A stretch of DNA of 64,000 nucleotides, taken from the NCBI RefSeq assembly GCF_000006405.1, contig NW_003206658.1:194176-258175 (forward strand), given 5' to 3'. The DNA is from Perkinsus marinus ATCC 50983. Lineage: Eukaryota > Perkinsozoa > Perkinsida > Perkinsidae. The notes beneath the pieces were generated by a model. It did not search any database, was not told where the DNA came from, and saw nothing but the letters and a program-made list of their open reading frames with translations. This document shows positions 41,540 to 52,032 of this stretch, in pieces (within the stretch, counting starts at the first letter, position 1; each line of letters begins with the position of its first letter). Made by a program: the position numbers and the translations under genes.

Positions 41540-42150
41540 TGTTTGCTCGATTGTATATTACTTGTACAAATAATGCAAAAGGGCAAGTTTGCTAATAACG
41601 CTAACAGAGACGGAGTTTGAGCGAATGAGCAAAACGCTAGTATATATTCTCGCAGGGCGTAAGTTACAAGAGAGCAAATAGCCGAAACAGAAAAGTAGCG
41701 CAGCGTTGTCACATACCGGCAACTGCCAATTTGTATATTTCATGCAGGAACATCACACAATAGCAAACCTTAAAAGGTGCCAGACTACATAATTACAACG
41801 CAAAACATATTAAACAGCAAATGAGCAAAACTTGCCAAAATAACGAAAACGTGCGGGCGAAGCACACTTGGGCAAAAGTGCCAGCGTGTAAAACACTCCG
41901 GGGAAATATACAATGCAGCAAAAAAAGAGCAAAAAAGAGCGACTTGCTGGAAAACACTTTTGGATTTGCTAATTTCAACATTTGGTTGCTAAAACCTATA
42001 CCAGAAATTGCTAGGTTGTAAATGTGGTTGCTACTTTGTAACTGAGAAAGCAGCACATACAAAAGAGCAAAAAAGTGAGACTGTCAGAAATTATAGCATT
42101 TGGCAAATCCGCAATATTAGCAAAAAGTTGCGATTGCCGGATTGTATTAC
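41540..42150. repeat. AGCAAA/TTTGCT-rich region 2
   Basis: Similar word composition to 33001-33400 (GAGCAAA, AGCAAAA, TTTGCTAAT) and one shared longer block near 41875 (GTGCCAGCGTGTAAAA). No coding sense. Confidence 0.55.
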
Positions 42151-42304
42151 ACCGGTCACACCAACATCGCTCCGCTAAGAAATTCGATGAATCACAGGCA
42201 TGAGCTCCTCATTTTCGTGTAAGGTATGGAGTTACTCCATTAGAGTATTGCAACTTTGGGACGTCGCCTACTTCATTCTCAGTAAGGCCAATTTCTCAGA
42301 CCGG

Positions 42305-42585
42305 GGCGGCTATGCCATCATGGCAAGATATACCTCAGTACAGTCAAGTTCTCTGGGTGGGGCGGCTATGCCATCATGGCAAGATATACCTCAGTACAGT
42401 CAAGTTCTCTGGGTGGGGCGGCTATGCCATCATGGCAAGATTTACCTCAGTACAGTCAAGTTCTCTGGGTGGGGCGGCTATGCCATCATGGCAAGATTTA
42501 CCTCAGTACAGTCAAGTTCTCTGGGTGGGGCGGCTATGCCATCATGGCAAGATATACCTCAGTACAGTCAAGTTCTCTGGGTGGA
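42305..42585 (+). repeat. 56-bp minisatellite, array 1 (5 units)
   Basis: Unit starts every 56 bp (42305, 42361, 42417, 42473, 42529). Each holds GGCGGCTATGCCATCATGGC, AAGATATACCTCAGTACAG and TCAAGTTCTCTGGGTGG. Units differ by only one or two bases. Confidence 0.95.
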
Positions 42586-43836
42586 TGGCGCCTCTCCGCC
42601 CTTATCGACCGCCGCGCATGGGGGAGGGGTCCCCATATGCGCGTTTATTTTTTAACCTTTAGGAGCTCCCATCAAAAATGTGTAACTGCGGAGCCGATTT
42701 CGCGATCTAGCCTATAAATCCCACAAATTCCTTCACCAATCGACAGATCTCGATCTGCTGAACATCGCTGTGAAGCCGGATTTTCGATTTATAGGCTCAA
42801 TAAAAAGTTATTCACGTTTTAGTTTTCATCAATTCTATGTGAACCATGTTGCACAAGCAACTTCCTCTTCAACAGTCCTTCTAGTCTGGCAGGTTAAGGG
42901 CGCGCGCTATCACTCGAGACATCCAGGTTCGAATCCCGGTGGGGTTATATGGCGGAATAAGATTCAGCACTCGGAGTAGGTCAGCGACTAGGGTGGCACA
43001 GCGGTCAGTAGTGTATCGGTGAGAAGGACAATGCCCTCTGGGCTCTGGGTAGGCTGTAAGTCCATGCTCAGTGCTACCAAGCAACACTCAACTTTCGGCT
43101 GGCGTCTCGTACACTTTTAATATATATAGTAAGTTTGGTATAATGGTTAGTGTGACGGGTTGTCACTCGAGAGATCCAGGTTCGAATCTGAGGAATCACG
43201 TTTTTTTGTATCATCGTAGTAGCGATAGACCGTATAAATTTGGTTCAGTCTCATGGAAAGTGCCATGCTCTGCCATGCGGTTGACCTATATCCGACCTCT
43301 GACAGTTGATACGCGTACTAAGTACTGGTGATAATGTGCAGCACAAGGTCTTCGACTATGATTTAACTAACCACCACGGTGTACGGTACTAGAGACTGGC
43401 GACCCTCGACGAAACACAATTATTTAAGCGAGGTATTACTCTAGTGGTTATTCAGCCCGACTCTCATCCTAAAGGTCGCAGGTTCGAACTACGACGGGTC
43501 CGTGCGGGGTCCCCACTTCAGTGGGGTGCACGGACCAATCAACCATGCAGACTCGAACCCCCTCAAAGCAATGCAAAGTAACGCGCGAGAGCGCATCAGA
43601 GAGTAGAGTAGCACTCTAGTCCACATCGGAAAACTCAGACCAGTGCGCACGGCTAACAGTGCGCACTCAAGCCAGTGGTACTGGCTCAACACCAAACTAA
43701 TAGCACTAGTGGGTCACGAACAGAATGTGTCAGGCAGGATGATGCCGGACGAGGACGTCAAGTCTGCCACAGCGTGGCAGGTAGACTAGCAACTGGCACC
43801 GCAGGTGACAGGATCAACCAGCACACCGCTAGGTGG
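42586..43836. repeat. tRNA-derived (SINE-like) cluster
   Basis: Three tRNA-like heads follow one another: 42885-42950, 43129-43200 and 43432-43500, each with a B box GGTTCGAA. The first two share TCACTCGAGA and ATCCAGGTTCGAATC. The second has an A-box-like TGGTATAATGG. The third ends in a strong hairpin, GGTCCGTGC (43497-43505) with GCACGGACC (43528-43536), enclosing CCCCAC/GTGGGG. None folds as a full tRNA. The rest shows no gene. Confidence 0.6.
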
Positions 43837-44160
43837 GGCGGCTATGCCATCATGGCAAGATTTACCTCAGTACAGTCAAGTTCTCTGGGTGGGGCGGCTA
43901 TGCCATCATGGCAAGATATACTTCAGTACAGTCAAGTTCTCTGGGTGGGGTGGCTATACCGCCTCCCTAGAATATGCCTCAGTGAAATCAAGTTCTCTGG
44001 GTGGGGCGGCTATGCCAACAGCGCAAGATATGCCTCAGTACAGTCAAGTTCTCTGGGTGGGGCGGCTATGCCAACAGCGCAAGATATGCCTCAGTACAAT
44101 CGAGTTCTCTGGGTGGGGCGGCTATGCCACCATTCCAAGATATGTTTTGGTACAGTGAAT
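43837..44160 (+). repeat. 56-bp minisatellite, array 2 (6 units)
   Basis: Units at 43837, 43893, 43949, 44005, 44061 and 44117 with the same 56-bp period as array 1, but more divergent (for example CCAACAGCGCAAGATATGCC). Confidence 0.95.
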
Positions 44161-44850
44161 TGTGTGGGAGAAGCTCGAGAGAGCTTGCTCCCCGGCATAA
44201 CCAAATTAACTCCAATTCTTGAACTCTAACTGCGATGAATTGCGGGGATCATTTTGGCTGTTGGTAATGCGGCTCCCAGATATGTCATCTCGTGATGTCA
44301 AGGTGACACACCTTGTGGTTAGGAGAAGCTGGCGTGTATTTAGTAGCAGTTCGCCACATGGAGTCGACAGTAATTTCCAGAGGGTACACCTGCCCCTCGC
44401 GAGCTTAGCCATTTCTATCTACAGCGGGATTGATTTTGGTATATCTTAGGGTGATGGCACAGCCGCCCCGCCCAGTTGAATTAATCTTGATAGGAGCGAA
44501 ATGAGCTGTCTGAAGGTGTTCACAATGCGTGGAGTGATGCTGATGAACGCGCTCCTCTCTAAGTTCATCTGGGAAGCTAATGACTGCGCTGAATGATTGA
44601 GGCCGCCGTGGGGTTGCTCGGTCGTCTTGCGAAGAGGATATTCCTGTGTGCAGTCCAGCAGGCATGTCATCGGGGAGTGGGATATCATGGTGAACATTGA
44701 GTTCGCTGCAGCTTGTGCATCTTCCCTCCTGTTCTGCTCAAACTTCGTTGCTGGACTGATCTGTACAATCAAAAGCGGTTGTGTTGATAAGGTAGTTTGG
44801 GGTCACGAATTCGACATGGTTGAGAGTAAAAAAGGTATTCTCAGTTCATC
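44161..44850. repeat. spacer before HUS1 with one inverted minisatellite unit
   Basis: At 44447-44490, GATGGCACAGCCGCCCCGCC and nearby CAAG/CTTG matches are a single reversed unit of the satellite family. Remaining open frames lack recognisable domains. Confidence 0.5.
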
Positions 44851-46459
44851 ATGAAGTTCAGGGGGAAAATGACACCGGCCGGTCAATCGGCTCTATCACA
44901 AGTCATTGGTCATCTCGCCAAGACACGCGGAGGGAGCAGTAAGGACAGGAGATTCACCGTGGTGAACCTAAAGATATCTCCCGTTGAGTGAGGTGATTCA
45001 CGCTGTTCTCTTTCCAGCATGGGGCTGACAGGTTCACGCTTGGCTGTTCTGCATTGGACGACGGGTCTCCCGAAACGTGGGCTCACTTGGCCGTTGAGTG
45101 TATCTTTGACAGCATCGACTGCCAAAGCCTTCGAGAAGGGAACTATATCGACCTTGTAACGGAATATCTCTCCTGGGTAGCATCCGCCCTGTAGGTCGCG
45201 AGCCTCGAGAATCTGTTGGCTGCTGCGCAAGGACTCGGCTCAAGTACCTCGACCGAGATACGCCTTCGGAATAAGTCAGGGTGAGCCCCTACTGTATGAT
45301 GACAATCAGCTGAGACTGTGCCCTAGGCTGGCCGTCCTGGCTTTCACCTACACCATTCCCCAGGCTTATGACCCTAGTGTGGGCGGCCAAGCGTTTGTAA
45401 AAGCGTTCTACGATGTCCCCATCACGTTGGTAAGGGAACATACTTGATCAGTTGCCATTGCCTCCTCTGCTTTTCGTAACGACGCTTTGCTTTTTCGAAA
45501 GAAATTTGAATGTAGCAGCCGTAGGATCAAGTTTCTCCTTTGACTAACTAATCAGTCCCGTATATTTATAACCAACGTTCACTGCTGATATTGAACTATC
45601 GCTAAACACTACTTGAAACATAATGGCACGACTAGTGGCGCTTCGTGTGTTTGTCAGAATCAACGGAACCCCATCGCAGTACCTCATTTACAGGAAGCAG
45701 ATCTGAAGGTACAGTAGCAGCTTTTGTTCGGTCACATGAGAGCGGTCTCGTCGCAGAGTTGTCTTCTATTCATATCTCAGTTCAACTTCGACGACTTGGA
45801 AGGCTGCAGGCGGAGCATCGAAACATTGAAGCGCGCTATGGGCAATAAACTCGAAAAGTGATCATCGTTGGGCACCAGTTGATGGAGTTGGGACCATACG
45901 TGCCTTGTAGATTCACTCTGGAGGTTAGCCCTACTGCCAGTGCGGAAGGAGAACCTACTGTGAAAGTGTCCGTATCGGCCTCAGTAAGCTGTAGACGATT
46001 GCTACATTGACTCGGTACGTCGATCCATCTGATCAGTCTCCTCTGACCACTATGTCTCTTACATACTGTAGTCTTCCCGTCTTACGGAGGTAGGCTCGAC
46101 CCTCGTGCTAGAGCTCGCACTCATCGCCTGTGTTCAGGCAGCAGGAGTCTCAGGAGGAAGAGGACAACGCTTCGACCACGAGACCTCTGTAAGGAGTTTT
46201 CGAGCTGCCATTCTCAGACTGCGAATCGCAGTGCCCATCAGGTCTGTGACAGTACACACAAAGCGACTGCTGAATATGATAAATGTGTCGGGGGTGAAGT
46301 TGGACACGCCACCAGTCGTCATGGTGAGCTTCGCTCGCTCTAGTGCCAACCAGCTTCTCTCTTCAGGTTTGCGCAGAGTACTACCTGTCACTCATTCTGC
46401 TACTACAGGGTCACATGGGCCGAATTACTACTGTTCTTCCAGCACTTTTGGCTGAATGA
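44851..46459 (+). CDS. HUS1: HUS1-like checkpoint clamp subunit
   Basis: Starts MKFRGKMTPAGQSALSQVIG, matching the MKFRAK start of HUS1. Further exons: FTLGCSALDDGSPETWAHLA and VECIFDSIDCQSLREGNYID (about 45017-45130), PRLAVLAFTYTIPQAYD with KAFYDVPITL (about 45320-45430), RFTLEVSPTASAEGEP (45910), VHTKRLLNMINVSGVKLDTP (46250), and a last exon VCAEYYLSLILLLQGHMGRI with TTVLPALLAE and a stop at 46457-46459. The FYDVPITL block corresponds to the HDIPIKV segment of HUS1, and the ending matches the family's F-LQYFIPAL ending. HUS1 joins RAD9 and RAD1 in the 9-1-1 clamp that loads at damaged DNA. The order of exons in the middle (45600-45850) is uncertain. Satellite arrays lie on both sides. Confidence 0.75.
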
Positions 46460-46559
46460 TTCTCTCATGGGGATACTGTCGTGTTAGCACGAACGCGGCG
46501 ACTGGTGTCTTCTCCAGCGCCGACCCACCCGGAGAGAATTGATCGTCGTACGGCGTATC

Positions 46560-47330
46560 TTGGTTTGGTGGCATAGCTGCCCCGCCCGGAGAAAATTGCT
46601 AATATCTCAGGTTGGCGGCGTATCTGCCCCGCCCGGAGAAAATTGCTATTATCTTAGGTTGGTCGCATAGCTGCCCCACCCGGAGAGAATTGCTCATATC
46701 TTAGGTTGGTGGCATAGCTGCCCCGCCCGGAGAAAATTGCTAATATCTTAGGTTGGTGGCATAGCTGCCCCGCCCGGAGAAAATTGCTAATATATTAGGT
46801 TGGTGGCATATCTACCCCACCCGAAGGAAATTGCTAATATCTTAGGTTGGTGGCATAGCTGCCCCACCCGGAGAAAATTGCTAATATCTTAGGTTGATGG
46901 CATGGCTGCGCCGCCCGGAGAAAATTGCTTATAACTTAAGTTGGTGGCATAGCTGCCCCGCCCGGAGAAAATTGCTAATATCTTAACGTTGGTGGCATAG
47001 CTGCCTCGTTTAGCTGCCCCACCCGGAGAAAATTGCTAATATTTTAGGTTGGTGGCATAGCTGCCCCACCCGGAGAAAATTGCTAATATCTTAGGTTGGT
47101 GGCATAGCTGCCCCACCCGGAGAAAATTACTAATATCTTAGGTTGGTGGCATAGCTGCCCCACCCGGAGGAAATTGCTAATATCTTAGGTTGGTGGCATA
47201 TCTGCCCCGCCCGGAGAAAATTGCAAATATCTTAGATTGGTGGCATAGCTGCCCCGCCAGAAGAAAATTGGTTAACCCCACAGCATATCTTAGGTTGGTG
47301 GCATAGCTGCCCCACCCGGAGGAATCGACT
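46560..47330 (+). repeat. 47-bp minisatellite, about 16 units
   Basis: Unit about GGTGGCATAGCTGCCCC plus GCCCGGAGAAAATTGC and TAATATCTTAGGTT. Several units vary CGCC/CACC. Its reverse complement shares GGGTGGGGCAGCTATGCC and the AAGATAT word with the 56-bp family. It begins about 100 bp after the HUS1 stop. Confidence 0.95.
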
Positions 47331-47667
47331 GTATTAAGGCATTCATGCTGAACTTCCTACTTCCAATGGACCTCCGAAAATTTGAAATGATCTATGGCGA
47401 ATTTGAAAGTTCTAAATGCGAATATGATCGTCCCGTTTCGTCCTTCCAGCTCAGCGCGTTCTGATGGAATCGACTTCCAAGGACGAACTGGCGGAGATGT
47501 TTCAAAGGTGACGTTTTCAACTGATTGCCATTGTGGAGGTATATGAAGGACTGTGGGAGCGAGTGTTGAGTGAAAACTGTGAGCCGGTCCGATTCCCATG
47601 TACAGAGTGATGTGTTGTGTTGTCAAGAGCTTTACCGGATTTATCGGGGAGTTGTACCTGTCCGTAT

Positions 47668-48725
47668 ATGCCGAGATTGAGCGAGAACCTACACACTGTA
47701 TCCTCGCCTATACCTCTCTCTATGATAGCGGCAGCTTCCAAGCCACTGAGCTCTTCCCATCATAGAGTTCCAAGTGATGACGAGGTCTCTCAATACAATA
47801 ACAACACACGTTTGCAGAGTTGTTGCTCTCAGGCGCAGGTCAGCCAACCTCTGATCGGCTCTTCTTTCGCCACTGAAGTGGCCACGAGAGGTTTCAGGGC
47901 GGCCAGGTGGGTACCTTCATAAAGCATCCGCGACTATATTACACCTGTCGTTCTCAGCGAGCGTGTCACTGCTGCAGCAGAAGTGATCAACAAGCGCATC
48001 CATACTGGTCCTGATAGTATCAGGGTTCTCGCTTTCCTCGGCGGTGTAGCTGTTACCGCAACTGGGGCTCTCAATGTGAGGGACTGGTTTCAGCACTGTG
48101 GTATTTCAGCGCGGTTAGGTCCTCTCGCCGTCGGAGGTCCTCCATCGTCCGGTCATCTACCTCTTGAATCTGTATCAAATCCTATTCGGTGTTATTACTT
48201 GCCTACTGGAAGCTGATCCCAAATACCTCCACAAGTGCTTAATTTTAGCTCTCCTTACTTCGCTCTTGCTACCTCTTTCATGCAGGTACGGCGTGCAGGA
48301 GAGAATACACGAGTACGCCTATTTTCTCACCCAGCTTTGGGGACGTGGCTTGTTCTATCTGTTCCAGGTAAGGCCGTCCTCTACGGGGGGCGACAGATCA
48401 AAATAGAATGCATCTGTTGTTTGCCTTTCGGCTCTGGCCCCTTGGGGTAGTTGATTACTAGGATTACGACCAATCCTGAAGTAACCTTTCCAGCGATAAA
48501 TCTCATGGGGCTTTCCCCGAATTTTGATCAACGTTGGATTCTATCAGACTCGAGGCCTCGACCTGATGATTGAAGCAATCTTGTCAGGGTTCGATAGCTC
48601 TAATGCATCTAACTATCCTCTACATCATCGTTGGTCTCTACATGGCCGTCATAGGCGTCCTCAGTCTGTCTCTCCTTCGCTATAATAAGGATGGCGGTGA
48701 AGCCGATCAGACGTCTCAGGAGTGA
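47668..48725 (+). CDS. COPI-associated / TVP15-like Golgi membrane protein
   Basis: Exon 1 (47668 to about 47907) encodes a cytosolic N-terminus MPRLSENLHTVSSPIPLS. Exon 2: AAAEVINKRIHTG then RVLAFLGGVAVTATGALN (membrane span 1). Exon 3 (VLSPSEVLHRPVIYLLNLYQ, ILFGVITCLLEADPKYLHK) gives span 2. Exon 4 reads YGVQERIHEYAYFLTQLWGR and GLFYLFQ. The last exon, LMHLTILYIIVGLYMAVIGV and LSLSLLRYNK, ends DQTSQE at 48723-48725. The GRGLFYLF block and four spans are what I recall of the COPI-associated (TVP15-like) family, which works in Golgi vesicle traffic. The exon around 48500 (NLMGLSPNFDQ) is not placed with certainty. Introns are about 34-110 nt. Confidence 0.7.
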
Positions 48726-49549
48726 AGTTCGCTCAACATGTGTGCGCATGATTATTCTTTTGTGTTTGTTTCAAAGTGAGCTAAATATATCGATTACAAT
48801 GGCGTAGCGAGATTAACTCTCGCTTACAAAGTTGTTGTGATCGGTGTAAAGAAACAGCGGAGCGAAGCGCTTAGAATGGTTGATGTTCACGCTCTCATTC
48901 CTCCTTCTTATGGTCGTCTTCCATCAGTTGCGGATCTCACTTCAACGAGTCGACGTTTCCAGTGTTCCCTTCGCGAAGTGTACCAAGCCATGTCGATTTC
49001 ACTCACCTTGCTCATGATCATGTCCTGCTATTCCACTTGAGGTGTCTGGTGTGGTTTTACACTGTAGCAGGAGAGCTATGGTGCCTATTGCTGCTACCAA
49101 CGTCCGCTATCGCCATTCAGATGTGTTTTAAAGCTGTCATATCGACGAATTGATGCGGCCCTTTTGAGGCATACCAACAATTGTCTTAAGACGTTCGAAG
49201 AGTTGATCGGGTTGTAACTCGGCTTCTAGTATGCTCGAGGTAGTGGAAGGGTTCATCCCTAGTCCACAGTGTTGGTGGTGGCTTCACAGGATTACGAGGG
49301 TCTACAGCGACTGGAAGGCATACAGAGTACTTGACGTGCTACTGACGTTCTCCCGTTGCTTCCCGAGGCTAATGGGTGTAAAGGGGGAGTTAGTATGATG
49401 TCGGTGAATGAAGACTACGGTGAATGACGTTTTCAGTGTAATTAGTTTCCAGTGTTGTTGTTCGCAGCGTAGTGTTTCTGGTATTCCCAACTGGGGTTAG
49501 CAGATAATATACCGATTGATTTCCCCCCTACTCCTACTACTCATTGAGT
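48726..49549. other. no gene resolved
   Basis: A short + strand frame from 48837 (MVDVHALIPPSYGRLPSVAD) may be coding but was not extended. No repeat copies seen. Confidence 0.3.
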
Positions 49550-50220
49550 ATGTCAGCAGCACCGCAGATCGCCTCTACTCCTACTTTGAACCGTTCCCTT
49601 GCAAGCACGGTTGATTCCTCCCCTGCTGAGAGCCCAAGGACGACTTCCCCCACGAAAGTGGAAGAAAATATGAGGCTTCTGGTTGGTTAGTTCGCTGCTG
49701 TGATTTGTCCTATGTCGGGTGAGTTCAGGTTCACGTTCGTGACAGGAGCTTCGTCATTCGTTGTGGCACCGGTAGTCAGCACGTGAGGTGGCTGGGTGAG
49801 TCGAGGCGACAAGCATGAACTCTCCAGAATGTATTTTTGTATGTCAGCGAATATGGGCATTGCTCGTTACTGCCCGGTGTACAGCAAGCGCGGCTCCACT
49901 ATTCGTCTGGGGACTCCTTCAGGTAAGTTCTCGAATGCAAAGTGTGTGCATTAGGATGTGTTTAGGAGTTCGTTTTGAGAGCGGTACGTATTTGGAAATG
50001 AATGGCAAGATTTGTGAGCAGCTAAAGAACGACGATGAGGTGTGGGTGGAGCTAGAAGGTGAGCTTTGATACGTTTGAGAGTCGTTGATGAGATGTCATT
50101 ATTTCAGAGGATAAGAAGGAGACTGACCGTCCTAGCATCCCGGGTCTACGTAGAGATGCTCGTGTGAACGGCTCTAGCTCTATGTCGCCACTCGCATCTT
50201 CTGGAGTTAACACGCCATAG
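49550..50220 (+). CDS. conserved-looking protein of unknown function
   Basis: Exon 1 begins MSAAPQIASTPTLNRSLAST, then SPAESPRTTSPTKVEENMRL with LV. After GT-AG introns follow VHVRDRSFVIRCGTGSQHVR, NMGIARYCPVYSKRGSTIRL with GTPSG, GVRFESGTYLEMNGKICEQL with KNDDEVWVEL, and DKKETDRPSIPGLRRDARVN ending ASSGVNTP at 50218-50220. A disordered serine/proline-rich N-terminus precedes a compact, probably beta-rich domain of about 80 residues. I do not recognise it, but the short, evenly spaced exons and good splice sites argue for a real gene. Confidence 0.6.
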
Positions 50221-50959
50221 GGTAAGCTGAGAGGTGTCGTTGTATGTGAGTGTTGGTTCAGGTGTTCCTAGTACGGCTGACTGTCACTCCGTGCTGTATC
50301 GACTCTTGTTTGTTTGCATCATCATCATCATCATCATCCTGAGTGGTCCCCAGCAGGTTCCTCACCTCCCGACTGTCTCTTTTCCTCCATAGTTGTTACC
50401 ATTATCTTCAATCCTTATACCAATACATATACGGTCATGTTGTTTCCTCATGAAGGACTCACTGGTCGTTTTAGCACTACTGCTGTGGTGACGATCGAGG
50501 TCTCCTGCTTTTACGTCTGCGACACTTTCACGATGCCTCTACTACTACGACTAGTTCCCTCTGTTGTAAAGGAGCGGTTGTCTGCCAATGACAGGGAGGT
50601 CGGCATAGGTTGAGCAACGTCGTATCGGCGGGTTCGGTTGCTGTTGCTATCACTGGTTTGTTCACTTTGCTGTCCTCACATTCTAACCATCGGATGGTCT
50701 TGGTCCTCGCCAGTGACGACTAGCCCTGCTACTCGAGATCGGCTAATGACGTTGTCTTCAGCGGGTTGACGAGTACTAGTCGCTGATCCTTTTAGTACTG
50801 CCACTTCAAGGTCTATGGACCTCCTGCTTCCTCTCCCCTGGTTGGGGGACTGCCTTGTTCGTGTAGGTAAAACGTGACTATCGTGAAAGCGATTGTAAGA
50901 GGTTTTGTGTTGGGAAGCTGACGGACGTATTTTTGCGTAGTTGTTGGTCGTTCAGTCTT
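50221..50959. other. no gene resolved; CAT microsatellite
   Basis: A (CAT)n run at about 50316-50338 would encode a histidine stretch in one frame. I regard this as microsatellite, not gene. Confidence 0.4.
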
Positions 50960-51455
50960 ATGGCCTCGCGTGGACGAGTACGGCTGCCTCCTGAGGTTAA
51001 TAGGATATTATATGTAGGTCACATTTGGGCCTATTCCGTATCTTATAGTTTCAACCTCAGGTGAGGAATCTTCCGTACAAAATAAAGCCGGATGAGTTGT
51101 ATGATGTTTTTGGTAAGTTCGGTTCCATTCGGCAAATACGGAAGGGAAACGCTCCTGGCACTAAGGTGATATTTCTGAGAATCGACGTTATTGTTTGTAT
51201 CGTCGTTATCCTAGGGAACCGCATTCGTTATCTACGATGATATTTATGATGCGAAGAATGCAGTAGATCACCTCAGTGGCTTCAACGTGGCGGGTGAGGC
51301 ACCATGGTGGGGCTTATAGTGCTCGTTCAGTGTGTCCTTCAGGACGGTACTTGGTGTGTCTCTACTACAGCGCTACACGCCTCCAGAAGAAGCTGGATAC
51401 GCAGGGCCAGAAAGAGGAGATAGAGCGACTAAAGCGAGAGCATAATCTCGAGTAG
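50960..51455 (+). CDS. SF3B6: SF3B6 (p14), U2 snRNP branch-site protein
   Basis: Four exons: [18 protein letters not shown] (50960-51013), [20 protein letters not shown] with [15 protein letters not shown] (from 51061), [20 protein letters not shown] with SGFNVA, and [20 protein letters not shown] ending REHNLE at 51453-51455. This is a single RNA-recognition motif with RNP2 LYVRNL and RNP1-like KGTAFVIY, close to the whole length of human p14 (about 125 residues). The protein contacts the branch adenosine within SF3b. The branch-contact tyrosine position in NRILYVRNL is kept. Intron lengths are about 47-51 nt with clear CCTCAG or CTTCAG acceptors. Confidence 0.95.
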
Positions 51456-51551
51456 ATAATATTATAATGTACACTAGGACCGACAAGCACATTGGTGGAG
51501 TTTTAGTATTCTCCCAATTTCTCCCTAACAGTCATTGCCTCCTTTATTCCT

Positions 51552-51777
51552 ATGGCGGTGAACGCCTCGTCGTCTGGTCCAGCCCTGACTGGAGTTGTCT
51601 CGTGTGCTGACGATTCGCTGAGTATGTGTGACGAGAGTCGGCAGTGTGAGGTTGGCCTCCCAAGCACTATGCACAGTAGCATCGTCGGTATGTGCCATCC
51701 ACTGCTGGACCTAGTAGCGAACATAGACGACTTTGAGGCCTACGGGTTGGAGCCGGCGACCCAGCGTCTTGCGAAGG
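51552..51777 (+). CDS. alternative (or duplicated) first exon of adenosine kinase
   Basis: Reads MAVNASSSGPALTGVVSCAD and then CHPLLDLVANIDDFEAYGLE, PATQRLAKG, up to a GTGGGA donor. The second part parallels DHPILDLVATVDDANGFGLK, VNTQRLTDG of the next exon at 52033-52252, and both end in the same codon phase (G|GT). Either exon could splice to the common exon starting GSDEDKK. It may instead be a 5' remnant of a tandem duplicate. Confidence 0.6.
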
Positions 51778-52032
51778 GTGGGAGGAGAGGGTGGGGGGAA
51801 TTTTGTGGTCGTTTTGAGGGGCTCACGTGTCAGCCCGGTACACCCAAGGGACAGGGTATTTTCGTGGCGCGCGGTAATCAAGTTTACTATAGCAGGGGCT
51901 AGTCGGGCTGACACGTAGAGTTTATTCGAAATTCCTTGTGTAGAGATGATGTTTTGATTACTACCATTTCATAGGTAGCTATTATTATTACTATCATCAG
52001 TGTCAGCCCTTCTTTTCCTAGTCCCCTGTAGT

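Noticed and set aside
42312-42662. Repetitive protein read from the 56-bp units
   Set aside because: The frames are open in more than one phase simply because the satellite unit lacks stops; no splice or start context supports translation.
46560-47330. CRISPR-like array
   Set aside because: Repeats are directly tandem with a 47-bp period and no unique spacers; the host is eukaryotic. It is a minisatellite.
50314-50613. Poly-histidine start suggesting vector sequence
   Set aside because: A short CAT microsatellite; no vector-like flanks and no codon structure typical of a tag.
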